Assembly: GCA_031284905.1 (NCBI GenBank)
Contig: JAITXI010000128.1
Span: forward strand, 1 to 41,576
Length of the DNA: 41,576 nt
Direction of reading: 5' to 3'
Source: Bacteroidales bacterium
GTDB lineage: Bacteria; Bacteroidota; Bacteroidia; Bacteroidales; ML635J-15
The position numbers and the translations under genes were made by a program. The notes beneath the pieces were generated by a model that saw only the letters and a program-made list of their open reading frames with translations, was not told the DNA's origin and did no database searches. This document shows positions 1 to 7,785 of the stretch, one piece after another; within the stretch, counting starts at the first letter, position 1, and each line of letters starts with the position of its first letter.

Positions 1-2194
1 AAGCATCAGTAACAATTAAAGTAAAATAAGTATTAGGACAATTTGAAAGACAGGATGTATTAATAGAGTTAGACATAGAAAGAATAGTCGGTCTTCCACC
101 ATTACAATTTCTTAACCATTCGTAATAGTATGGAGGAACATCTCCTGAAGCACTTGCTATTACTGTGCAAGATTGAGTAGCTGAAAGTGAAAAACATATC
201 TCAATATCAGGGATAGAAATAATAAATTCTTCCGAAGTTTTCTCACACAAGCCGTTAGAAACTGTTACTGTATAAGTTCCGACCGAATTTACAGAAATTG
301 ATTGTCCTATAGCACCATTCGACCAATTATAAGAAGTTGCTGCTGGAGTATTATTTACTGAAAGTGTTATTGGACTACCGTAGCAAATTATAGTGTCGGA
401 AGCTGTGATTATTGGGGTTGGAAAAGGAGTAGAAATTGTTACCGGTTCAGATATTCTGGAGCAACCCTTTGTAACGATTACTCTATAGACACCAACATCT
501 GATACTGTAATAGTTTGAGTTGTTGCATAATTAACATTATTTTTAGTCCATTGATAGGTTCCTCCCAAAACGGCTTGCGTTGTTAGAGTTAATGTATTAT
601 TACATAAAATAAGACCGGAATTTGCCGTTATTACCGGTTTAGGAATGGAATCGGCTAATCTTATTAGATTATTCCAAATTATATTTTTGCTATCCAGTAT
701 TGTTTTATTTACGCCATTTATTGCACTTGATTGATTTGCCAAGTTAATCATTGGATTTATTGCATTAATAGCTTCTCCACAATGCATCAATTTACCAAGG
801 TATTTTATATGTCCTAATAATAAGATATGACCTACTTCATGAAGCAGAGCATTGTAAAAACCGACCTGTCCTGACGGAACAGAATTTGAAAGGTTTGTGT
901 CGTAACACCAAGGGTCATTTGGATTTATACGTATATGAGAACCTCCCTGTGCACGTAAAACTTTACCATTATTTCTTCCATAACTTCCGCTTGTACCCAT
1001 TTCTGCGTCGAGATTACTTGAAATTATATCAAAACCGATTATATTATAACTTGCTGTAAATGTGCTTTTATACTCATAATCGGTATTATTGGCATTTTTT
1101 GCTATTATAATATTTAGCCCTGTTTCTGTTCGCCACTTTGATATAACTGCCTCTATGGCTGCTATTATTTGAACTTTATCTGCATGGTCTCTTATATTTG
1201 TGTGTAAATGAAATCTGAAATCGTATTCACAATTATGACGGATTAAATAAACGCGTTCTATAGGTGTATTAGTGTTGTAATTTTCTTTATAGTTGGTTAA
1301 CGAATATTCAACAGTGAGGGTAGTGCTTGACGCTGCAGAAGTTACGCTATCAGCTCTTACAACTTTTATGGGTCCTGTTCCTGCACTGCCTCCAAAACCT
1401 GGTTCGGTTCCACTAATTCCTATATATCCATCCTGCACAAAAGAAGGGACTTTTACTTTTATTTGAGTATTAGTCCATTCACTTGTTTCTATATATTGAG
1501 CATCTAATCCTTTTAGAAAACCAGCGTTGGTAGTTGTAGGAGCTTCGGCAGATGTAAAAAGAACTTTGCCTTTTTGAGTACCAAAATTGCTACCGGAAAT
1601 TATTATTTCTTCTCCCAGTCCGGCTCGCCGAGTTGTGGGAGTAAAACTTAAAATAGTTGGAACAGGTGTATTTATTAAAAAAGAAGAAATTGGCGTGTAA
1701 GTTTGAGTTTCGTAAGTTTGACCATCGGAGTAACCCGCATTAGCAGCATTAACATAAACATTAATGGCTGTTGTCAAATATAAAAACTCAAAACCGGTAA
1801 GAGCATTAGATAGATTATTGTTTAATTCCATCTTTACATGCAATAGGCGCTTTGGTGTAATTGTTAATTGAGTTCTTAAAAGTGGCACTCCTTGTCTTAT
1901 ATTAACAACAACCCCAAGATTACCTGACAAAGAAACATGTTTTTCATAGGTTGTTGTGGCAAATTGACTGTCTAACGATATAAAAACTTTTTCGCCTGTA
2001 TATGTTACAAATGGAAGCATATTATAATCTATATAAAATGAGACCATACTTATAAATGTATTATTATTATTTCCGACAACATTTACATCAAAATCAAAGT
2101 AGTATTTTGTACTATCAATATTGTATGAAACTTGCATTGAAGCTGAAGGGATTGTTATTGTTATATTGTTATTAGCCCTACTTGAGTTTAGGGC
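1..2194 (-). CDS. secreted metzincin-like metalloprotease with IPT/TIG and Ig-like repeats, main part (partial, runs off left edge)
   Basis: This reading frame is missing from the ORF track because it has no stop inside the window. I translated it by hand from about 2194 down to base 1 and met no stop. In order it holds a beta-rich segment (MQVSYNIDS...), an IPT/TIG domain near 1360-1670 (PTILSFTPTTRRAG..., IIISGSNFG), then a zinc protease domain with HEVGHILLLGH at 809-841 and a following LMH that can serve as the Met-turn. At least two Ig-like repeats of the YQWT / YNWSNG type follow, and the end lies beyond the edge. The zinc site fits HExxHxxxxxH of metzincins, with Leu where the usual Gly sits. 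The first ATG in frame is at 2137, but it has no signal peptide. The frame continues smoothly from ORF 2188-2979 through a -1 shift, so I infer that the two form one secreted protein. A C-terminal T9SS sorting domain would be expected off-window. Confidence 0.8.
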
Positions 2195-2202
2195 TTTTTT
2201 TT
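2174..2202. other. A8 slippery run (A_AAA_AAG) abutting a 7-bp hairpin
   Basis: On the minus strand eight A residues are followed by G, giving the heptamer A AAA AAG (2200-2194) in the zero frame. This is a classic -1 slippage site. It abuts a perfect stem AGCCCTA/TAGGGCT (2174-2180 with 2189-2195) that contains the zero-frame stop codon. Read on the plus strand the same bases look like a Rho-independent terminator (stem followed by T8), but no plus-strand gene leads into it. The hairpin overlaps the slip site, with no spacer, which is closer than in typical programmed frameshift signals. Confidence 0.6.
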
Positions 2203-2979
2203 ATTTTCTTCGAATGTTTTTCTTAATTCTTCATTTTTTTTGTTAAATTCTTCCGGAGTTAAAATATTAGTCTTAAACATTTGAGGAACATTCATATCCT
2301 CAAATTGTCTCATATATTCATAAAGTTCAAATACAGAAGGAAAATTCAAGCCGTCTAACCCAAATATTTTACCATTTCCAAAAAATATCCCTGCTCTTGC
2401 TTTGTTTTGGATTTTTATTTTTAAATAATGGTCATTTTTGCTTTGGTCAAGACTTTTAGGATACTCTGTTTTATATCCAAAAATGATTGTAGTAAAATAT
2501 CTATCAATGTAAATACCAGGGTCGCCAATTGAATCATAATAACTTCCTATCATCTCTTCTCGAAAAAGTTCTGTAGCAGGATTGTCAGGGTCTATTTCCG
2601 TATATCTCCGAATAAACATTCCGCCTTTCAAAAAAGCTACTACCGTATCACCACTTTGCACGCCTTCTCCTTTATAAACTCGCAAAACTTTTACAGGTCT
2701 AATTTTATAGATATCGTCTGCGGTTAAATTATCTATTTTTGAGCCATAATAATCAGGTTCGAAACTGTCCCAAATTCCTCTAACTTCCAGAATATAATCT
2801 GCATTTTGGAAATATTCTTCATTTTTTAATAATCCTTTTCTATAAATTTGCTCCTGAACGCTATCCGGTATAATAGGATAGCAATATTGATCTTGAGCGT
2901 TTACTACTGTTATTGCTACTAAAATTGTTACTAATATTATTATGATTTTTTTGCTTACGCGAGGTCTAAAGACGTTCAT
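2188..2979 (-). CDS. N-terminal part of the same secreted metalloprotease (263 aa, ends at a frameshift)
   Basis: The ORF starts with a basic-hydrophobic signal peptide (VSKKIIIILVTILVAITVV, cleaved near NAQ). A domain of about 200 residues follows, with segments such as ADYILEVRGIWDS, VKVLRVYKGEG and GGMFIRR. This resembles the N-terminal domain that precedes IPT/TIG and matrixin-like domains in Bacteroidota secreted proteases; that is recall of family architecture, not a search. It ends in a lysine-rich stretch (ENKKKP) whose codons are AAT AAA AAA AAG CCC TAA. In the -1 frame the same RNA reads on as ALNSSRANN... into the protease frame without another break. I therefore read it as the 5' half of one gene, either truncated by a one-base loss in the A run or joined to the second half by ribosomal or transcriptional slippage. 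On its own it would be a small secreted protein of unknown role. Confidence 0.75.
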   Translation of the reverse strand: MNVFRPRVSKKIIIILVTILVAITVVNAQDQYCYPIIPDSVQEQIYRKGLLKNEEYFQNADYILEVRGIWDSFEPDYYGSKIDNLTADDIYKIRPVKVLRVYKGEGVQSGDTVVAFLKGGMFIRRYTEIDPDNPATELFREEMIGSYYDSIGDPGIYIDRYFTTIIFGYKTEYPKSLDQSKNDHYLKIKIQNKARAGIFFGNGKIFGLDGLNFPSVFELYEYMRQFEDMNVPQMFKTNILTPEEFNKKNEELRKTFEENKKKP

Positions 2980-3316
2980 ATTTTATTTTTTCTAAAATTA
3001 CTATTTATTTATGTATTATTTGCAAATTATTTTTATGGTAACAATCACCGCATCCGGAGTAGGCATTGGCTTATGGTTGATTGCTACATCAATCAGCATT
3101 GAAAAATATGTTTTTTCAATAATGACTACAATTTACACATTTCATAGAACAATCATTTCTAATACTGCAGATACATTGTGTTTTTTACATTATATGATAT
3201 TGCCGTAACTGATATACCTATATTTTATTTGTGGGCTACTGTATTATTAGTATTATCACATTCTCGCTCGACATATTTCGTTGAATTTCAGCTATTTAGT
3301 ATTGTGATAAAACTTT
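2980..3316. other. intergenic stretch with small hairpins, no convincing gene
   Basis: I see no convincing gene here. The 65-aa plus-strand ORF (3011-3208) has AT-rich hydrophobic composition and no recognisable motif. Two neighbouring hairpins lie at 3078-3095 (TGATTG/CAATCA) and 3098-3120 (ATTGAAAAA/TTTTTCAAT). A TTATCACA/TGTGATAA pair lies further right, about 43 bases apart. They follow the dksA-like gene and could mark its transcript end, though none has a clear U tract. In related genomes lspA often sits next to ileS and dksA; it is not present here. Confidence 0.4.
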
Positions 3317-3709
3317 TTAATTATCTCTATTTTCCTTAGCTTCAATGCTTAATGTTGCATGTGGAACTGCCATTAATCTTTCTTTCAGGATTAATTTTCC
3401 GGTTTCACGACAAATTCCATAAGTTCCATTTTCGATACGAACTAATGCTGCTTGTAAACTTTGAATTATTTTTTGCAAACGCTGTGCTTGATTACTTAGT
3501 TCTTCTTTCGATAAAACACTTGCCCCTTCTTCTAATTGTTTAAAAGTTGGCGATGTATCGGCAATATCATTTGAACTTTCATGATTTAACATATTTTTAT
3601 AAAAATCAAAATCATTTTGCTTTTCTTCAATTTTTTTTAGAATTAATTCTTTAAATTCTTGTAATTCTTCGTCAGAATATCTTTCTTTCGTTTCTTCGGT
3701 CATAACCAT
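3317..3709 (-). CDS. DksA/TraR-family protein with a reduced zinc finger
   Basis: The 130-aa product is mostly helical and charged (residues 10-95), consistent with the coiled coil that enters the RNA polymerase secondary channel in DksA-type regulators. It ends in the family's C-terminal signature GICRETGKLI...ERL...PHATLSIEAK. Only one cysteine of the usual four-cysteine finger remains. This is common in Bacteroidota members as I recall them, so it may fold without zinc. The expected role is modulation of transcription initiation during stress or starvation. It starts 13 nt after the ileS stop and is probably co-transcribed with it. The start could be either of two close ATGs (MVMTEE); neither has a Shine-Dalgarno sequence. 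Confidence 0.88.
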   Translation of the reverse strand: MVMTEETKERYSDEELQEFKELILKKIEEKQNDFDFYKNMLNHESSNDIADTSPTFKQLEEGASVLSKEELSNQAQRLQKIIQSLQAALVRIENGTYGICRETGKLILKERLMAVPHATLSIEAKENRDN

Positions 3710-3722
3710 AGGATTTTAATTG

Positions 3723-6700
3723 TTACTTTTTTATATATAATTTTGCTACAATATTGTTTATATCAACTGTTACAAAATTTTCATTTTCTTCATTAACTAT
3801 TTCTATTGAATTTCCTAATGTTTGAGAACAAATATAATTGCTGAAATTTCTTACAGCCACATCTAATTCGGAATTCGACAAAATATAAATATTAATTTTG
3901 TCTGTAACATCAAAATTACTTTCTTTTCTTATATTTTGTATCTTGTTTACAAATTCACGAGCAACTCCTTCTTCTTCAAGTTCGGGTGTAATATTTACAT
4001 CTAAAGCTATGGTTAACAAACCTTCGTTCATCACTAATAATCCGGGAATATCTTCTGAAAAAATTTCTACATCTTCAGTTGTAATAACGATTTCATAATC
4101 ATTATTTTTTATAATAAATTCTTTATTACATTCCAATTCTTTGATGCTGTTTTGGCTCATATTAGAAATTGTGGCAGCCACTTCTTTCATGTTTTTACCA
4201 CATTTTGGACCCAATGTTTTAAAATTTGGTTTTATTTTTTTTACTAAAATATTTTCTTCATCTGATAATAATTTTATTTCTTTAATATTTGTTTCTGTTT
4301 TAATTATTTGTTCAATTTTTTTTATTTGGGAAACAAATTTATCTGAAATTATTGGAATCATCACTTTTTGTAATGGTTGACGAACTTTAATATTTACTTT
4401 TCGACGAAGACTTAAAATTATTGATGATATTTTTTGAGCCAAAGCCATTCGTTCTTCCAAATCTTTATCAATATAATTTAGATTTATTTCCGGAAAATAT
4501 GATAAATGTACAGATTCAAATTTTTCTAAATTTGTAATTTTATTCAAATCAAGATACAATTTTTCCATGTAGAATGGAGCTATAGGAGAAGCAATTTTTG
4601 CAATTGTTACCAAACAAGTATAAAGCGTCTGAAATGCTGAAATTTTGTCATTATCATAATTTCCGCCCCAATAACGTTTTCTGCCCAAACGAACATACCA
4701 ATTACTTAAATTATCTATAACAAAATCTTGGATTAATCTTCCGGCTTTTGTATTTTCATAATTTTCATAACAATCGTTCACTTCTTGAATCAACGAATTT
4801 AGTAAACTTAAAATCCATTTATCCAATTCAGGACGGTCTTCAAAATTAATATCTTTTTCTGTATATTTGAAATTATCGACATTTGCATAAAGAGCAAAGA
4901 AATTATATGTATTATGAATTGTTCCGAAAAATTTACGTTTAACTTCATCAATACCGCTAATATCGAATTTTAGATTATCCCAAGCTTGTGCATTTGTATC
5001 CATATACCAACGAACGGCATCAGCTCCATATTCTTCTAAAACTTTAAACGGATCAACTGAGTTTCCTAAACGTTTCGACATTTTGTTTCCATCTTTATCC
5101 AACACCAATCCATTTGAAATAATATTTTTAAATGCAACCGAATCACAAACCATTGTTGCTATTGCATGAAGTGTAAAAAACCAGCCTCTTGTTTGGTCAA
5201 CTCCTTCTGCAATAAAATCTGCAGGGAAAAGATTTTTAAAATTATCTGTATTTTCAAATGGATAATGCCATTGCGCAAAAGGCATAGAACCGGAATCAAA
5301 CCAAACGTCTATTAAATCCGATTCTCGATACATTTTTGTTCCTCTTGAAGATGTAAGAATTATTTGGTCAATATCGGGTTTATGTAAATCTATTGTTTCA
5401 TAATTTTCTTTCGTATAATTGTATAAAACAAAATCTTTACAAATATTTTCTGTCATATTCCCATGTTCAATCGAATTTTGAATTTCTGAAATTAATTCTT
5501 CAACAGAACCTATACATTTTTGTTCACTTCCATCAACTGTTCTCCAAATTGGCAACGGAATACCCCAAAATCTGGAACGACTTAAATTCCAATCAACTAA
5601 ATTTTCCAACCATTTTCCAAAACGACCTTCACCTGTACTTTGCGGTTTCCAATTTATTGTTTTATTTAATTCTATCAATCTATCTTTTACACTCGTTGTT
5701 TTGATAAACCAAGAATCTAACGGATAATATAAAATTGGCTTGTCCGTTCTCCAACAATGGGGATAACTATGAACATATTTTTCAATTTTAAAGGCTTTCC
5801 CTTGCTGTTTCAACATTACAGTTAAATCAATATCAAGAGTAATATCCGACGAATTTTCTTCGTATTCATTTTTTACAAAACGACCTGCATATTGAGAATA
5901 TAAATCAACATTTACAAATTTTTTTAGAAATTCAGAAGAAATGTCTTCAATTTTTATAAATCTTCCCTTTTTATCAACCATTGGGCTAAGATTATTTTCT
6001 TTATCACAAAGCATTATTGGTGGGATTCCTGCTTGTTTTGCCACACGAGAATCGTCAACGCCAAAAGTTGGAGCAATATGAACGACTCCTGTTCCGTCTT
6101 CTGTTGTAACAAAATCGCCTGAAATTATTCTAAATGCTTCTTTTTCCGGTTTTACCCAAGGAATTAATTGTTCATAATTTATCCCTACCAAATTACTTCC
6201 TTTTATTTCTTCTAAAACTTGATATGGAAGATTTTTATCGCCCGTTTTATATTCTAAAAAATCGCCATTTTCGTTTTCTGGTTTAAAATATGCTGATATT
6301 CTTTCTTTTCCCAGAATTACCGTTATCTGTTTCCCTGAATATGGATTTAAAGTTTTAATTTTTGAATACATAATATTTTGTCCAACAGCAAGAGCGGTAT
6401 TTGACGGTAATGTCCAAGGTGTTGTTGTCCAAGCCATTATGTATAAATCATTATCAATATTTTGACTGTGTTCAATACAAGTATTTTGAAAAAAAATTTC
6501 TGATTTTGAATTTCTAATTACTTTAAATAATGAAACAATTGTCGTATCTTTTACATCGCGATAACAACCGGGTTGATTTAATTCATGAGTACTTAAGCCT
6601 GTTCCGGCAGCCGGCGAATATGGTTGAATTGTATATCCTTTATATAATAAATTTTTATTATAAATTTGTTTCAAAAGATACCAAACAGTTTCTATGTATC

Positions 6701-7163
6701 GATTATCGTAAGTGATATATGGATTTTCTAAATCCACCCAATAACCGATTTTTTTCGTTAAATCTGTCCATAAATCGGTATATTTCATTACTTCTTTACG
6801 ACAAACTCTATTGTATTCTTTTACAGAAATTTTCTTTCCAATATCTTCTTTTGTAATTCCCAAAGTTTTTTCAACGCCAAGTTCTACCGGTAAACCATGA
6901 GTATCCCAACCTGCTTTTCTATCAACTTTATATCCGGAAAGGGTTTTATATCTGCAAACAATGTCTTTAATAGTTCGTGCCATTACGTGGTGAATTCCGG
7001 GAGTTCCATTAGCAGAAGGTGGTCCTTCAAAAAAGATAAAAGGCTTAGCGTTTTCTCTTGTAGATAAACTTTTTCTGAAAATGTCTTCTGTTTCCCAGAA
7101 ATCACTAATTTCTTTATTTATTTCCGGGAGATTAAGGTTCTTATATTCTGTAAATTTCCCCAT
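3723..7163 (-). CDS. ileS: isoleucyl-tRNA synthetase
   Basis: This is a class I aminoacyl-tRNA synthetase that charges tRNA-Ile in the cytoplasm. Visible motifs are GPPSANGTPGIHH (the HIGH-equivalent), WTTTPWTLPSNTAL at the start of the CP1 editing domain, LSRSRFWGIPLPIW, and DGNKMSKRLGNSVDP, which carries KMSKS. A helical anticodon-binding domain and a long C-terminal region follow. The PGIHH form and a length of about 1,146 residues resemble the eukaryote-like (type 2) IleS group. I chose the start at 7163 (MGKFTEYKN) rather than 7199 because a TATCTTTG promoter element lies at 7189-7196, so the upstream codons are probably not transcribed. It is followed by the dksA-like gene after 13 nt. 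Confidence 0.96.
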   Translation of the reverse strand: MGKFTEYKNLNLPEINKEISDFWETEDIFRKSLSTRENAKPFIFFEGPPSANGTPGIHHVMARTIKDIVCRYKTLSGYKVDRKAGWDTHGLPVELGVEKTLGITKEDIGKKISVKEYNRVCRKEVMKYTDLWTDLTKKIGYWVDLENPYITYDNRYIETVWYLLKQIYNKNLLYKGYTIQPYSPAAGTGLSTHELNQPGCYRDVKDTTIVSLFKVIRNSKSEIFFQNTCIEHSQNIDNDLYIMAWTTTPWTLPSNTALAVGQNIMYSKIKTLNPYSGKQITVILGKERISAYFKPENENGDFLEYKTGDKNLPYQVLEEIKGSNLVGINYEQLIPWVKPEKEAFRIISGDFVTTEDGTGVVHIAPTFGVDDSRVAKQAGIPPIMLCDKENNLSPMVDKKGRFIKIEDISSEFLKKFVNVDLYSQYAGRFVKNEYEENSSDITLDIDLTVMLKQQGKAFKIEKYVHSYPHCWRTDKPILYYPLDSWFIKTTSVKDRLIELNKTINWKPQSTGEGRFGKWLENLVDWNLSRSRFWGIPLPIWRTVDGSEQKCIGSVEELISEIQNSIEHGNMTENICKDFVLYNYTKENYETIDLHKPDIDQIILTSSRGTKMYRESDLIDVWFDSGSMPFAQWHYPFENTDNFKNLFPADFIAEGVDQTRGWFFTLHAIATMVCDSVAFKNIISNGLVLDKDGNKMSKRLGNSVDPFKVLEEYGADAVRWYMDTNAQAWDNLKFDISGIDEVKRKFFGTIHNTYNFFALYANVDNFKYTEKDINFEDRPELDKWILSLLNSLIQEVNDCYENYENTKAGRLIQDFVIDNLSNWYVRLGRKRYWGGNYDNDKISAFQTLYTCLVTIAKIASPIAPFYMEKLYLDLNKITNLEKFESVHLSYFPEINLNYIDKDLEERMALAQKISSIILSLRRKVNIKVRQPLQKVMIPIISDKFVSQIKKIEQIIKTETNIKEIKLLSDEENILVKKIKPNFKTLGPKCGKNMKEVAATISNMSQNSIKELECNKEFIIKNNDYEIVITTEDVEIFSEDIPGLLVMNEGLLTIALDVNITPELEEEGVAREFVNKIQNIRKESNFDVTDKINIYILSNSELDVAVRNFSNYICSQTLGNSIEIVNEENENFVTVDINNIVAKLYIKK

Positions 7164-7188
7164 TTTATATAAAATTTCTAAAATTCTA

Positions 7189-7196
7189 CAAAGATA
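7189..7196 (-). promoter_or_regulatory. -7 element of the ileS promoter
   Basis: TATCTTTG on the minus strand matches the Bacteroidota -7 consensus TAnnTTTG. It lies about 26 nt before the chosen ileS ATG and excludes the longer ORF-track start. No clear TTTG -33 box is seen. Confidence 0.55.
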
Positions 7197-7293
7197 CAAT
7201 TTTTTTTAGAATTTTTTGTATAAAAATAGGGAAAACCCAATCAATGAATAAAATGTTATATTATTATGATTATTTATATTCTAATTTACAAAC

Positions 7294-7785
7294 TCAATAT
7301 TCTTCAACATCGCTACCCGATATTTTTTTCAATTTTATTTTATCAATTTCAATATATTTTATCAATTTATTAATTGCTAGTTCTAAATCGGAATAAAAAA
7401 TGTCTGCAAATAAAATTAAGCATCCATTTTCAAAACTTAAATGTTTTTGAAAGGATTTTTCGGAATCTGATTTTAAAATAATATTTTTTGAGGGGATAAA
7501 TGAATGAATTAAAAAATTACGTAATTGATAATATAAAAAATTAGATTTGTTTATTCTTTTGTATTCTTCCGGAAAGAGTTTGTAAATTGCTAATTCAAAA
7601 CGGGCAGCTGATTGTTGTTTGGCTCGAATTGGTTTTTTATCTAAATAAGCACCTAAAATTTCAGTAGCTTGTCCCATTAACAAAAAAGCAAATTTTATTT
7701 GTTTTTCATTCAATAAGATTTTAATAGAATCTAAGATATTGGTTTTCAGAAAGTTAATATGTTCTTCTTTTGTGGAAATTAGCAT
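7294..7785 (-). CDS. small helical protein with a HEPN-like RxxxxH motif
   Basis: This 163-aa protein has no signal peptide or membrane segment and is predominantly helical. It contains QLRNFLIHSF, which fits the R-x4-H motif typical of HEPN domains, preceded by the helix KFAFLLMGQATEILGAYLD. I do not recognise a named family with certainty. HEPN domains are often RNases or RNA/nucleotide-binding scaffolds in toxin-antitoxin and defence settings, but here the gene sits behind two envelope genes. Its ATG overlaps the stop codon of the barrel gene by one base (TAATG), so it is translationally coupled. The product is cytoplasmic, its role is unknown, and no antitoxin-like partner is visible. Confidence 0.6.
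   Translation of the reverse strand: MLISTKEEHINFLKTNILDSIKILLNEKQIKFAFLLMGQATEILGAYLDKKPIRAKQQSAARFELAIYKLFPEEYKRINKSNFLYYQLRNFLIHSFIPSKNIILKSDSEKSFQKHLSFENGCLILFADIFYSDLELAINKLIKYIEIDKIKLKKISGSDVEEY

Noticed and set aside
3011-3208. 65-aa plus-strand ORF
   Set aside because: AT-driven hydrophobic composition, no motif, no promoter, and it lies across small hairpins downstream of the dksA-like gene.
7294-7785. toxin-antitoxin pair
   Set aside because: Only a HEPN-like motif on one protein; the coupled partner is an outer-membrane barrel, and no antitoxin is seen.
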